Source: Hyphomicrobiales bacterium (lineage in GTDB: Bacteria > Pseudomonadota > Alphaproteobacteria > Rhizobiales > Devosiaceae). Taken from it: a stretch of DNA of 13,069 nucleotides. Below, piece after piece: positions 1 through 7,313 of this stretch. The position numbers and the translations under genes were made by a program. Within the stretch, counting starts at the first letter, position 1. Each line of letters begins with the position of its first letter. The DNA is taken from the NCBI GenBank assembly GCA_027082895.1, contig JALWTJ010000440.1, forward strand, positions 1-13,069, read 5' to 3'. The notes beneath the pieces are model-generated. The model was not told the origin of the DNA. It saw nothing but the letters and a program-made list of their open reading frames with translations, and did no database searches.

Positions 1-1188
1 TGCGATATCGCGAACCGGATGGGCCTTCAGACCCGCTTCCCGGGCAATGTCGGCCAGTTTCTCCGGTGACCAGCCCGCCCGCTCCCCTTCCATGGGAACG
101 CACAGGATTTCCGTGAGCAATCCCCGGAAATGGGCCAGATAGGCCCCCATGTCCTTGTTGGCATACGCCCCAAGAATCATGCTCCAGTTCTCCCCACTGT
201 TCGTTTGGTCCTTGATGGCCCGGGCCAGTGCTTCGCCCCCCGCTGCATTGTGTCCCCCGTCCAGCCACAAACGCTGTCCCGGTTGCAGCATGGCCTTGAG
301 CGCACCGTGCTTCAGTTCCATGAACCGGGCCGGCCAGCGCGCATTGCTGATGCCCGTTTCAATGGCCCGTTCGTCCGCGGGAAGGGCGAAATGCCGGACC
401 GCGGCAATGGCCAGCCCTGCATTCTGGATCTGGAAGGCACCGGCAAGGGCGGGAAGGGGAAGGTCCAGCAATCCGCTCCGGTCCTGAAACACCATGCGGC
501 CATGTTCCGCGCAGGCCTGAAAATCCTGATCGGCAAACAGGGCGGATATCCTGAGCCGTTCTGCCTCCCCTTCCAGTACCTCACGGACGGCGTCCGTCTG
601 CTGCCCAAATACCGCAGGCAGGCCCGGTTTCAGGATCCCGGCCTTTTCCCGGGCAATGGTTGCAACATCGTTCCCCAGAAATTCCGTGTGATCCGTGGAA
701 ACGGGGGTGATGATCGTGCCAAGCGGCGCATCAACGACATTGGTTGCATCGAACCGCCCGCCAAGTCCGGTTTCCATGAGCAGATAATCCGCCTGCACCG
801 AGCTGAAAAGAAGAATTGCGGCAGCCGTTGTGATCTCGAAATAGGTGATGGGCCGGCCATCATTGACCTTTTCGCACGTCTCAAGCGCATCGCCGAGCGC
901 CGAATCAGTTACCAGATTGCCTGCCAGCCGGATGCGTTCGTTGAAACGTACCAGATGCGGGGACGTATAGACGTGCACGCGTGCGCCTGCCGCCTCCAAA
1001 ATGGCCCGCAGGAAGGCGATGGTCGATCCCTTGCCATTGGTTCCGGCCACATAGATGACCGGCGGCAGCCGTTTTTCCGGATGCCCCAGTTCGGCCAGCA
1101 ACCGGATGATCCGGTCCAGTTTCAGGTCGATCAGCTTGTTGGGATGCAGCGCCAGCAGGCGTTGCAGGATCACATCGGTCTGCCTCAC
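1..1188 (-). CDS. folC: Bifunctional folylpolyglutamate synthase / dihydrofolate synthase, C-terminus off window
   Basis: This cytoplasmic Mur-ligase-family enzyme joins glutamate to dihydropteroate and to folates using ATP. The 396 codons present show the P-loop GTNGKGST at residues 49-56, the YTSPHLVRFNERI segment near 74-86, ETGLGGRFDATN at 139-150, DHTEFLG at 166-172, EKAGI at 181-185, and a C-terminal-domain motif LDGGHN where many relatives have DGAHNP. The frame stays open to base 1, so roughly the last 30-40 residues of a typical FolC are missing. The start is GTG at 1188, giving MRQTDVILQRLLALHP, which fits the usual N-terminus. This GTG overlaps the accD stop as GTGA, and a GGAGG lies about 13 bases upstream, farther than ideal, so translation probably depends on coupling to accD. 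It is the last gene seen in the leftward trp-accD-folC run. Confidence 0.95.
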   Translation of the reverse strand, partial: MRQTDVILQRLLALHPNKLIDLKLDRIIRLLAELGHPEKRLPPVIYVAGTNGKGSTIAFLRAILEAAGARVHVYTSPHLVRFNERIRLAGNLVTDSALGDALETCEKVNDGRPITYFEITTAAAILLFSSVQADYLLMETGLGGRFDATNVVDAPLGTIITPVSTDHTEFLGNDVATIAREKAGILKPGLPAVFGQQTDAVREVLEGEAERLRISALFADQDFQACAEHGRMVFQDRSGLLDLPLPALAGAFQIQNAGLAIAAVRHFALPADERAIETGISNARWPARFMELKHGALKAMLQPGQRLWLDGGHNAAGGEALARAIKDQTNSGENWSMILGAYANKDMGAYLAHFRGLLTEILCVPMEGERAGWSPEKLADIAREAGLKAHPVRDIA

Positions 1189-2141
1189 TCCGCGTGCGCA
1201 GCCTCCGGTGGCATTTCCACCGGCTCGCCATCGGATTGTTCCATTCCGGTCTTTTCCGTCTTGACCGGCGCCGGGCGGGCCAGATCGCTGGCTTCCTTGC
1301 GCAGGAACAGGCCGACAAGGGACGCAATGGTGTCACGCAGATTGTGCCGGTGCACCACCATGTCCACCACCCCGTGTTCCCGCAGGAACTCGGCCCGCTG
1401 GAAGCCTTCGGGCAGTTTTTCACGAATGGTCTCCTCGATCACCCGTGCCCCGGCAAATCCCACCTGGGCGCCGGGTTCGGCAATGTGCACATCCCCCAGC
1501 ATGGCAAAGGAGGCCGTGACCCCGCCCGTAGTCGGGTTGGTCAGAACCACGATATAGGGCAGCCGGGCTTCGTTGAGCATTTGCACCCCGATGGTGGTAC
1601 GGGGCATCTGCATCAGGGACAGCACCCCTTCCTGCATGCGCGCGCCTCCCGATGCGGTAAACATCACGAAGGGAAGCTTGTTGTCCACCGCATGGCGCAT
1701 GGAGGCAAGGATGGCCTCGCCTGCCGCCATGCCCAGCGAGCCGGCATGAAATTCGAAATCCTGCACGCAGGCCACCAGCCGGTGCCCCCCCACATGGCCG
1801 TCGCCCGAAAGAATGGCATCCACCATCCCCGTCTTGTTCCGGGCATCGCGCAGCCGGTCCGTATAGCGTTTCGCGTCCCGGAAGCGAAGCGGATCCTGTA
1901 CGACTTCGGGAAAGGGAATTTCCTCGTAGATACCGCCATCAAAGAAACTGGCCAGCCGGTCCCGCGCCTTGATCCGCATATGGTGCCCGGAACCCGGAAC
2001 CACCCACTGGTTGGCCTCCAGGTCCTTGTAGAACACCATTTCCCCGGAAACCGGGCATTTGACCCAAAGATTGTCCGGGCTTTCCTTCTTGTTCAGAAAG
2101 GACCGGATTTTCGGGCGGACGACATTGTTGATCCAGTTCAT
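1185..2141 (-). CDS. accD: Acetyl-CoA carboxylase carboxyltransferase subunit beta
   Basis: AccD pairs with AccA to move the carboxyl group from biotin on AccB to acetyl-CoA, the first step of fatty-acid synthesis. The 318-residue protein has the crotonase-like carboxyltransferase fold, visible as TASGGARMQEG at 162-172, TNPTTGGVTASFAMLGD near 201-217 and the GFAGARVIEETIREKLPEGF region at 228-247. The N-terminal zinc ribbon is degenerate: by alignment with my memory of E. coli AccD, the four cysteines correspond here to C29, S32, V48 and S51, so it cannot bind zinc in the usual way. I recall the same loss in other alphaproteobacterial AccDs (KCPETGEMVF type), so it is probably lineage-typical. 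The ATG at 2141 is preceded by AGGAAC. The tail beyond about residue 285 is Ala/Glu-rich and not part of the core. Its stop overlaps the folC start; a 226-base gap separates it from trpA. Confidence 0.97.
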   Translation of the reverse strand: MNWINNVVRPKIRSFLNKKESPDNLWVKCPVSGEMVFYKDLEANQWVVPGSGHHMRIKARDRLASFFDGGIYEEIPFPEVVQDPLRFRDAKRYTDRLRDARNKTGMVDAILSGDGHVGGHRLVACVQDFEFHAGSLGMAAGEAILASMRHAVDNKLPFVMFTASGGARMQEGVLSLMQMPRTTIGVQMLNEARLPYIVVLTNPTTGGVTASFAMLGDVHIAEPGAQVGFAGARVIEETIREKLPEGFQRAEFLREHGVVDMVVHRHNLRDTIASLVGLFLRKEASDLARPAPVKTEKTGMEQSDGEPVEMPPEAAHAE

Positions 2142-2286
2142 CTTTGTTCCTGTTCACGGGGTCCAGTCGGGCCGATGGTCCGGCAAATGTGCGACGTTTT
2201 TTTGACCCGCTGCACGTCATGGGACCAGATGTGGGAAATCATGTGCCCAGTTTATCAGGTCGCAACAGGCGGTGCAAAGTCATTTC

Positions 2287-2309
2287 TGGATCCGCAGAAT
2301 CCGGATCCA
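2287..2309. repeat. Inverted repeat between trpA and accD
   Basis: TGGATCCG at 2287-2294 and CGGATCCA at 2302-2309 are perfect 8-bp arms around a 7-base loop. Outside them, CATTT at 2281-2285 can also pair with AAATG after a small internal loop. Neither strand has a T-run after the stem, so it is not a standard intrinsic terminator. It lies in the 226-base gap 2142-2367, which otherwise holds no gene and no promoter I can support. It could be an mRNA-stabilising or processing hairpin between the trp and accD messages. Confidence 0.6.
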
Positions 2310-2367
2310 TGGAAAATGCGCACAGGGCGGCGGGCAAGAGCACGCACGGGTGACGGCAGGAGGGCTC

Positions 2368-3216
2368 TCAATCGCGGGCCCGCCGCACCCCCTGCGCCAG
2401 TGACCGCACCAGATCATGCACCGCCGGGGCGGTCGCATCCGTTGCCCTTCCCTCAGCGTCCAGGCTTTGTGCCAGCGCATTGACCAGGGCCGTGCCCACT
2501 ACCACCCCATCGGCGTGCTTGCCAATGCGCGTCGCATCGTCGCCCGTCTTGATGCCGAACCCCACCGCCACCGGCAGGTCGGTCTCCGCCTTGATCCGCT
2601 TCACGGCCTGCCCCACCACATCATAGTCGGAGATGGCGGCGCCCGTGATGCCGGTCATGGACACATAATAGACGAAGCCCGAGGCGTTTTTCAGCACCAG
2701 GGGCAGGCGCACATCATCGGTTGTCGGCGTGGTCAGCCGGATGAAGCTGAGTCCGGCTTTCAGGGCCGGCAGGCAGAATTCCGCGTCTTCCTCGAAGGGA
2801 AGATCGACAATGATCAGCCCGTCAACCCCCGCCGCAACCGCATCGGCAAGAAACGCGTCGTTTCCATAGCTCAGGATCGGGTTGTAATATCCCATCAGGA
2901 TGACCGGCGTGTCCGTATCTTTCTCGCGGAACCGGCGCACCATCTGCAAGGTCGCCTTCATGGTGTGACCCGTGGCAAGGGCGCGTTGCCCGGCCAGTTG
3001 AATGGCAACCCCGTCGGCCATGGGGTCGGAAAAGGGCATGCCCAGTTCGATCAGGTCGGCGCCCGCACCGGGCAGGCCGTCCATGATTGCCTGGCTGGTT
3101 GCAAGGTCCGGATCCCCGGCCGTGATGAAGGTGACGAGGGCAGGGCGGTCCTCATTCGCACAGGCTTCAAAATGGCGCGCGATGCGCGAAGGGGCGCTTT
3201 TTTCGTGGCTGTTCAT
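2368..3216 (-). CDS. trpA: Tryptophan synthase alpha chain
   Basis: TrpA cleaves indole-3-glycerol phosphate to indole and glyceraldehyde-3-phosphate and passes indole through the tunnel to TrpB. The 282-residue TIM barrel shows FITAGDP at 30-36 and IELGMPFSDPMADG at 56-69. E57 and D68 have the same spacing as the catalytic pair E49 and D60 of the enteric enzyme. The position after ADG, usually proline (ADGP), is valine here. The phosphate-binding part is represented by VGFGIKTGDDA and ADGVVVGTALV. I chose the ATG at 3216 because MNSHEKSAPSRIARHF matches a normal TrpA N-terminus and overlaps the trpB stop as ATGA; a longer in-frame start at 3279 would lie inside trpB. Confidence 0.97.
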   Translation of the reverse strand: MNSHEKSAPSRIARHFEACANEDRPALVTFITAGDPDLATSQAIMDGLPGAGADLIELGMPFSDPMADGVAIQLAGQRALATGHTMKATLQMVRRFREKDTDTPVILMGYYNPILSYGNDAFLADAVAAGVDGLIIVDLPFEEDAEFCLPALKAGLSFIRLTTPTTDDVRLPLVLKNASGFVYYVSMTGITGAAISDYDVVGQAVKRIKAETDLPVAVGFGIKTGDDATRIGKHADGVVVGTALVNALAQSLDAEGRATDATAPAVHDLVRSLAQGVRRARD

Positions 3217-4433
3217 GATGCGCCCTCCAGATATTTGCCCACCGTTTCCACGTCCTTGTCCCCCCGGCCCGAAAGGCACAGCACGATGGACTGCTCCTTG
3301 TCCATGTCCGGGGCAAGCTTGATCACCTGCGCCAGCCCGTGGGCCGACTCAAGGGCGGGCAGGATGCCTTCGAGCCGGGCGCACAGCTGAAAGGCATCCA
3401 GCGCCTCCCGGTCGGTAATGGGCACATAGGTGACCCGCCCGCTGTCCTTGAGGAAGGAATGTTCCGGCCCCACCCCCGGATAGTCCAGACCCGCCGAGAT
3501 GGAATGTCCCTCAAGGATCTGGCCGTCATCGTCCTGCAACAGGTAGGTGCGGTTGCCGTGCAGAACCCCGGGCCGCCCTCCGGTCATGGACGCGGCATGC
3601 CCATTGTCCGTGTCGATGCCGTATCCACCCGCTTCGGCGCCATAGATGGCCACTTCCGGGTCATCCAGAAATTCGTGAAACAGGCCGATAGCATTGGAGC
3701 CGCCACCGATGCAGGCCACCAGTGTATCGGGCAGCCCGCCCTCGGCCTGCAGAAACTGTTCGCGCAACTCCCGGCCGATCACCGACTGGAAGTCCCGCAC
3801 CATTTCCGGATAGGGATGGGGTCCGGCGGCGGTGCCGATCAGGTAATAGGTATCATCAACATTGCTCACCCAGTCCCGCAGCGCCTCGTTCATGGCATCC
3901 TTCAGGGTGCCTGCCCCGGCCGTCACCGGCACGATTTCGGCCCCCAGCAGCTTCATGCGGAAAACGTTCGGCGCCTGCCGTTCCACGTCGGTTGCGCCCA
4001 TGTAGATCACGCAGGGCAGCCCGAACCGGGCACATACGGTAGCGGTGGCCACCCCGTGCTGTCCGGCACCGGTTTCGGCAATGATGCGGGTCTTGCCCAT
4101 GCGCCGGGCCAGCAGGATCTGCCCGATACAGTTGTTCAGCTTGTGCGAGCCGGTATGGTTGAGTTCTTCCCGCTTGAAATAGATCTTTGCTCCCCCCAGA
4201 TGGGCGCTCATGCGCTCGGCGAAATAGAGCGGGGAGGGGCGGCCCGTATAGTGCTTGCCCAGGGCCTCCAGTTCTTCCCCATAGGAGGGGTCGTTGCGGG
4301 CCTCCCGGTAGGCCTTTTCCAACTCCCCGATCAGCGGCATCAGGGTTTCGGCCACGAAGCGGCCGCCAAACTGGCCAAACCGGCCCTCCGGGGTCGGCCC
4401 GGTACGCAAACTGTTGGCAAGAGGGGATGTCAT
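3213..4433 (-). CDS. trpB: Tryptophan synthase beta chain
   Basis: TrpB is the PLP enzyme that condenses indole with L-serine to make tryptophan, working as an alpha2-beta2 complex with TrpA. The 406 residues carry every landmark. HTGSHKLNN contains H97 and the PLP Schiff-base lysine K98; E120 lies in ETGAGQHG; the phosphate-binding glycine loop GGGSN is at 243-247; D317 lies in SAGLDYPG and S388 in LSGRGDKD. Offsets from the Salmonella numbering are constant at about +11. The ATG at 4433 gives MTSPLANSLRTGPTPEGRFG, a usual start, although the upstream Shine-Dalgarno is weak (only GAG). A frame open further upstream to 4649 is out-of-frame trpF sequence. The gap to trpF is 43 bases, too short for a promoter of its own to be likely. 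Confidence 0.98.
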   Translation of the reverse strand: MTSPLANSLRTGPTPEGRFGQFGGRFVAETLMPLIGELEKAYREARNDPSYGEELEALGKHYTGRPSPLYFAERMSAHLGGAKIYFKREELNHTGSHKLNNCIGQILLARRMGKTRIIAETGAGQHGVATATVCARFGLPCVIYMGATDVERQAPNVFRMKLLGAEIVPVTAGAGTLKDAMNEALRDWVSNVDDTYYLIGTAAGPHPYPEMVRDFQSVIGRELREQFLQAEGGLPDTLVACIGGGSNAIGLFHEFLDDPEVAIYGAEAGGYGIDTDNGHAASMTGGRPGVLHGNRTYLLQDDDGQILEGHSISAGLDYPGVGPEHSFLKDSGRVTYVPITDREALDAFQLCARLEGILPALESAHGLAQVIKLAPDMDKEQSIVLCLSGRGDKDVETVGKYLEGAS

Positions 4434-4476
4434 GGGCAGGACTCGCAAGTTGATATGCTTTGTGGTTCGTGACGCC

Positions 4477-5127
4477 TTATCGCATGGCGGAACGGGCATT
4501 GGCGATGAATTTCTTGACCAGAAGCGGGTCTTTTTGTCCCGGGGCGCTTTCCACCCCCGAGGAGACGTCCACCCCCGCGGGCCGGACCCGGGCAATGGCT
4601 TCGGCCACGTTTTGAGGGCCAAGCCCCCCGGAAAGAAAAAAGCGGACACCGGCGGGCAGCCCGTTCAGCACGTCCCAGTCAAAGGTCCGGCCCAGCCCGC
4701 CCGGACGTGATGCGCCTTTCGGCGGCTTGGCGTCCAGCAGGAAGGTCTTTATGCCCGCTTCCTGATAATCCCTGATCGGGGCAAGGTCTTCGCTCGTGGC
4801 AACGGGCAGCACCTTGAGCAGTTCCGAGGGGCACGAGCGCACCGCCCTTTCCACCCATTCCGGGCTTTCCTGCCCATGTAACTGGATGACATCGGGGGCC
4901 ATCTCGCTGGTCCGGGCGAAGGTTGTTTCATCCGGATTGACCAGCACCACGGCGCTTTTCCCCCGCCCCTTGATGTGCCGGATCAGCGCGCCGATTTCAA
5001 CCAGTTCGAGATGGCGCGGACTCCTGGCAAAATGCATGAACCCGATCAGGTCCGCCCCACATGCCAGAGCATGGTCGGCCATCGCCGCGTCACGAATTCC
5101 GCAGATTTTTATCAGGCATGGGGACAT
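4477..5127 (-). CDS. trpF: Phosphoribosylanthranilate isomerase
   Basis: TrpF isomerises N-(5-phosphoribosyl)anthranilate to the CdRP intermediate of tryptophan synthesis. The 216-residue beta/alpha barrel begins LIKICGI, with the catalytic cysteine C9. FMHFARSPR at 30-38 replaces the commoner FVFFPKSPR, and the general acid is D132 in FLLDAKPPKG. The C-terminal phosphate site is FFLSGGLGPQNV and VDVSSGVESAPGQKD. I placed the start at the ATG at 5127 so that KICGI falls close to the N-terminus, as in the family. The in-frame ATG at 5172 would add 15 residues (MPRTPGPVPPSKENV) and has no better ribosome site, so it is the alternative. trpC, trpD, trpE and trpG are not in the window. Confidence 0.96.
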   Translation of the reverse strand: MSPCLIKICGIRDAAMADHALACGADLIGFMHFARSPRHLELVEIGALIRHIKGRGKSAVVLVNPDETTFARTSEMAPDVIQLHGQESPEWVERAVRSCPSELLKVLPVATSEDLAPIRDYQEAGIKTFLLDAKPPKGASRPGGLGRTFDWDVLNGLPAGVRFFLSGGLGPQNVAEAIARVRPAGVDVSSGVESAPGQKDPLLVKKFIANARSAMR

Positions 5128-5181
5128 CACGTTTTCTTTCGAGGGGGGAACGGGGCCGGGTGTGCGGGGCATGAACCATTC

Positions 5182-5544
5182 TCAAGGAGCCTGGCGGCTT
5201 TCCAGCAATCCCTGTTGTTCGGTAATTTCCCGGCGCTGATGTTCGCGCATTTCCTGCTGCTGTGTTTCCAGCCGCTGCGCCTTGCCCTTCCAGTGCCGTT
5301 TTTGCCGACGCTGCCGCCCCTGGGTCAGCCATGTGGCGACACCGCCCAGGAAGATGCCCGCGATCAGCACCACGTAGATGACCATGAACAGGGGAACCTG
5401 AAGACTGGGCAGCAGGGGAGGCTGCGCCGCCGTCGGATCCAGATGCACCGTTACCATCTGCCGGTTGGCCAGCGCAATAATCACCAGAACGATGCACAGC
5501 GGAACCAGAACCAGCCAGCGGATCAAAAGCCTGTTTATCGACAT
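5182..5544 (-). CDS. LapA-domain (DUF1049) inner-membrane protein
   Basis: This is a 120-residue protein with two hydrophobic segments, about residues 8-26 and 51-73, joined by a short loop containing ANRQMVTVHLDP. That motif is typical of the LapA/DUF1049 family, in which an N-R/Q-x-V pattern follows the first helix. After the second helix comes a basic, Gln/Glu/Arg-rich tail (74-120) that should form a cytoplasmic coiled coil. In E. coli, LapA works beside LapB in controlling lipopolysaccharide synthesis through LpxC turnover; no lapB is adjacent here, so that role is only an inference. The position between ihfB and trpF is one I recall for alphaproteobacterial members. No strong Shine-Dalgarno precedes the ATG at 5544. 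Confidence 0.8.
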   Translation of the reverse strand: MSINRLLIRWLVLVPLCIVLVIIALANRQMVTVHLDPTAAQPPLLPSLQVPLFMVIYVVLIAGIFLGGVATWLTQGRQRRQKRHWKGKAQRLETQQQEMREHQRREITEQQGLLESRQAP

Positions 5545-5630
5545 GGGTTGTGCACTGCCCCGATTTGCCCGTTGTTCGAAATATTCGCCATCAGATGCGC
5601 CTGTTGTCAGACTTTCCCGTCACCATGTGT

Positions 5631-5660
5631 CCCCGAATTCATCGGCTCACCATTCCGGGG
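5631..5660. repeat. Imperfect hairpin in the ihfB to lapA-like gap
   Basis: CCCCGAAT at 5631-5638 can pair with ATTCCGGGG at 5652-5660 if one C bulges. No T-run follows on either strand. Its role is unknown; on the minus-strand message it would lie in the leader of the LapA-domain gene, about 90 bases before its start. A weak promoter-like CTGACA with a GAATAT-type -10 lies between this hairpin and the start codon, but it is too poor to annotate. Confidence 0.35.
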
Positions 5661-5731
5661 ATACCGCGTAAAGCCAAATCCGTTCGGCTCTGCCGACATG
5701 CCGGCACTCTGACCCCGGAAGCACATGACCA

Positions 5732-5758
5732 GCTTGCGAAACGCCCACGCGCGCAAGC
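5732..5758 (-). terminator. ihfB: Possible 3'-end hairpin of ihfB, no T-tract
   Basis: GCTTGCG at 5732-5738 and CGCAAGC at 5752-5758 form a perfect 7-bp stem with a 13-base loop, 35 bases past the ihfB stop codon. On the minus-strand transcript it is not followed by a run of U, so it would be a weak terminator or a 3'-end stabiliser. It marks the likely end of the ihfB message inside the 248-base gap 5545-5792, in which I see no gene and no tryptophan-codon leader peptide. Confidence 0.35.
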
Positions 5759-5792
5759 ATGGTTTTCCCTGGCCGCACCTCATGACCGGACA

Positions 5793-6071
5793 TTACCGGT
5801 TGAGGCGGTCCCTTATGTCTTTTCCGGCCTTGAACTGGGGAACGAATTTTTCCCCCACGGGAACCTTTTCGCCCGTCCGGGGATTGCGCCCGATCCGCGC
5901 CGGCCGGTTCTTTATGGAAAAGGCGCCGAACCCGCGCAATTCCACCCGGTTCCCGCTGGCCAGCGCATCGCTGATCTCGTCCAGGAAGGCGGCGATGATG
6001 TTTTCCACATCCTTCTGAAAGAGATGGGGATTTTCATCCACCAGCTTCTGGATTAGTTCGGACTTGATCAT
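5793..6071 (-). CDS. ihfB: Integration host factor subunit beta
   Basis: IhfB (HU/IHF family) forms a heterodimer with IhfA that bends DNA sharply at specific sites in replication, recombination and promoter control. The 92-residue protein has the family's length and pattern: MIKSELIQKL at the N-terminus, then RVELRGFGAFSI at 42-53. The beta-arm segment GRNPRTGEKV at 61-70 carries the proline that intercalates into DNA, and EKFVPQFKAGKDIRDRL closes the protein. The ATG at 6071 is preceded by a good ribosome site (GGGAGAGG, about four bases upstream) and is preferred over in-frame codons further upstream, which lie in sppA. Asp/Gln/Gly choices do not separate IhfB from HU with certainty, but the rpsA-sppA neighbourhood is the usual ihfB location. 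Confidence 0.95.
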   Translation of the reverse strand: MIKSELIQKLVDENPHLFQKDVENIIAAFLDEISDALASGNRVELRGFGAFSIKNRPARIGRNPRTGEKVPVGEKFVPQFKAGKDIRDRLNR

Positions 6072-6085
6072 GTCGCCTCTCCCTT

Positions 6086-6110
6086 GTGTCAGCAATCGTG
6101 TGCCAGCAAT
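6086..6110. repeat. 14-bp-period direct repeat upstream of ihfB
   Basis: GTGTCAGCAAT at 6086-6096 and GTGCCAGCAAT at 6100-6110 match at 10 of 11 positions. They sit 15-39 bases before the ihfB start, in the 79-base gap after sppA. Such a pair could be a protein-binding site, but neither copy fits the IHF consensus and chance is possible. Confidence 0.3.
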
Positions 6111-6150
6111 GCTGCATGGTGGGGATATCGCCGCCGGACCCCCGATTTTT

Positions 6151-7149
6151 CTAAAGGTGCCAAAGGGAAACCAAACCGTCAAGCGTTTCCCCCTTTCCTG
6201 CCAGCCCGGACAGGCCCAGAAGGCTGCCTGCCTGCTGGCCCAATATGCGGACAAACCGTTCCTCGAACGACAGGGGCTGCGGGTAAACCTGCCACACCGG
6301 CAGGTCCGTGGCCACCTCCCGTTCCTTTTCCAGCCAGTCGATGGCTTCCCGTTGCCCGCCAAAGGCATCGATCAGCCCGTCCTGCAGTGCCACGCGGCCA
6401 TTGACAATGCGCCCGTCGGCCAGCTCCAGCGTTCGTTCCCGGCTCAGCTTGCGCCGCTCCGTCACCACGTCCACGAACCAGTTGAAACTGTCATCCACCA
6501 GCGATTGCAGGCTGGCCCGTACCTCCGGGGTCATGGCCTCGTCCGTGTCCGGTTCGGCCTTGAGCGGGCCCGAAGCCACCTTTTCCAGATCGATGCCGAC
6601 GGTGCGCAGCAATCCCCCCGCATTGACATGGTTGAACAGCACCCCGATCGAGCCTACGATGGACAGGCGCCGTGCAATGATCCGGTCCGCGGCAATGGCC
6701 GTCATGTAGGCTGCCGAAGCACCCAGTTCATTGATGACGGCGACCACCGGCTTGTGTTCGCGGAGCGCAGAAATGGCTTCATAAAGTTCCTCGCCCCCCG
6801 CCGTGGTGCCTCCAGGGCTGTTGATGCGCAAAATGACGGCCTTTGCCCGCTCATCGGTTTCCAGCTGCTGCAGAATGTCAAGACGGGCGCTGTTGGTGGT
6901 GATGACCCCGTCGATGGCCACCAGCGCTACATAGTCGGTATCGGCATTGAACCGGTCCTGGCCGATGCGCAGTCCCACGGCAAGGACGGCAATGGCAATA
7001 GCCAGAAATGCGAAGGTCCGCCACCGGCTGCGCGAGCGCCTCAGGGCGCGGACAACCGGGTTGAAGGGGCCGGTGCCCCCGTCATGGGGGGGAGCCGCGG
7101 CCGGATCGGAATCCGGAGGTCCGGGGGGATCGGATGGAACATGCGCCAT
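6151..7149 (-). CDS. sppA: Signal peptide peptidase SppA, short 36K-type membrane serine protease
   Basis: SppA degrades leftover signal peptides in the inner membrane. The 332 residues match the short single-domain form rather than the 67K E. coli type. A Pro/Asp-rich cytoplasmic N-terminus (1-35) is followed by basic residues and one membrane helix at about 44-62. The protease domain, in the periplasm, starts near VALVAIDGVI. INSPGG at 109-114 forms the oxyanion region, S145 in GASAAYMTA is the expected nucleophile and K197 in SGPLKAEPD the expected general base. The start at 7149 has a near-perfect AAGGAGG seven bases upstream (7157-7163), the strongest ribosome site in the window. The stop is TAG. 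It follows rpsA across a 164-base gap with two stem-loops and precedes ihfB by 79 bases. An in-frame start further downstream would lose the membrane anchor. Confidence 0.93.
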   Translation of the reverse strand: MAHVPSDPPGPPDSDPAAAPPHDGGTGPFNPVVRALRRSRSRWRTFAFLAIAIAVLAVGLRIGQDRFNADTDYVALVAIDGVITTNSARLDILQQLETDERAKAVILRINSPGGTTAGGEELYEAISALREHKPVVAVINELGASAAYMTAIAADRIIARRLSIVGSIGVLFNHVNAGGLLRTVGIDLEKVASGPLKAEPDTDEAMTPEVRASLQSLVDDSFNWFVDVVTERRKLSRERTLELADGRIVNGRVALQDGLIDAFGGQREAIDWLEKEREVATDLPVWQVYPQPLSFEERFVRILGQQAGSLLGLSGLAGKGETLDGLVSLWHL

Positions 7150-7182
7150 GGAACAGCCTCCTTCGCGTTACCCTTAAGGCAA

Positions 7183-7221
7183 CAGGCCCGCAAACCGAAA
7201 GTCAATCGGTTTGCGGGCCTG
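7183..7221 (-). terminator. Perfect 16-bp stem-loop between rpsA and sppA
   Basis: The arms at 7183-7198 and 7206-7221 are perfectly complementary over 16 bp with a 7-base loop (AAGTCAA on the plus strand). In the leftward transcript the stem is followed by TTGCCTTAA, a poor T-tract. It would form about 57 bases beyond the last of the three rpsA TGA codons and 34 before the sppA start. It may terminate part of the rpsA transcription, or protect the rpsA 3' end after processing while sppA is read at a lower level. Confidence 0.6.
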
Positions 7222-7233
7222 CATCGTCTGTTG

Positions 7234-7250
7234 GCCCCCTGGACAGGGGC
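7234..7250. repeat. Short palindrome GCCCC...GGGGC in the rpsA-sppA gap
   Basis: GCCCC at 7234-7238 and GGGGC at 7246-7250 can pair around a 7-base loop; alternatively CCCCTG and CAGGGG form a two-base-centred palindrome. On the leftward message it comes just before the 16-bp stem-loop, giving two hairpins in series after rpsA. Confidence 0.4.
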
Positions 7251-7274
7251 GAAACGATCCGGATCAGTGGACCC

Positions 7275-7313
7275 GGATCAGTCTTTCGTGCCCGGTCAGT
7301 CTTTCGTGCCCGG

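Noticed and set aside
130..1557. Long open frame on the plus strand opposite folC and accD
   Set aside because: It runs antisense to two genes with clear motifs, its product has no recognisable domain and is rich in Arg, Gly and Pro; GC-rich coding DNA often leaves the opposite strand open.
5170..5172. Upstream in-frame ATG for trpF
   Set aside because: It would add 15 residues before the KICGI motif without a better ribosome site; the family normally has this motif within the first ten residues or so.
5545..5792. Possible trp leader peptide or attenuator before the LapA-domain gene and trpF
   Set aside because: I found no short frame with clustered Trp codons and no terminator/antiterminator pair followed by T residues.
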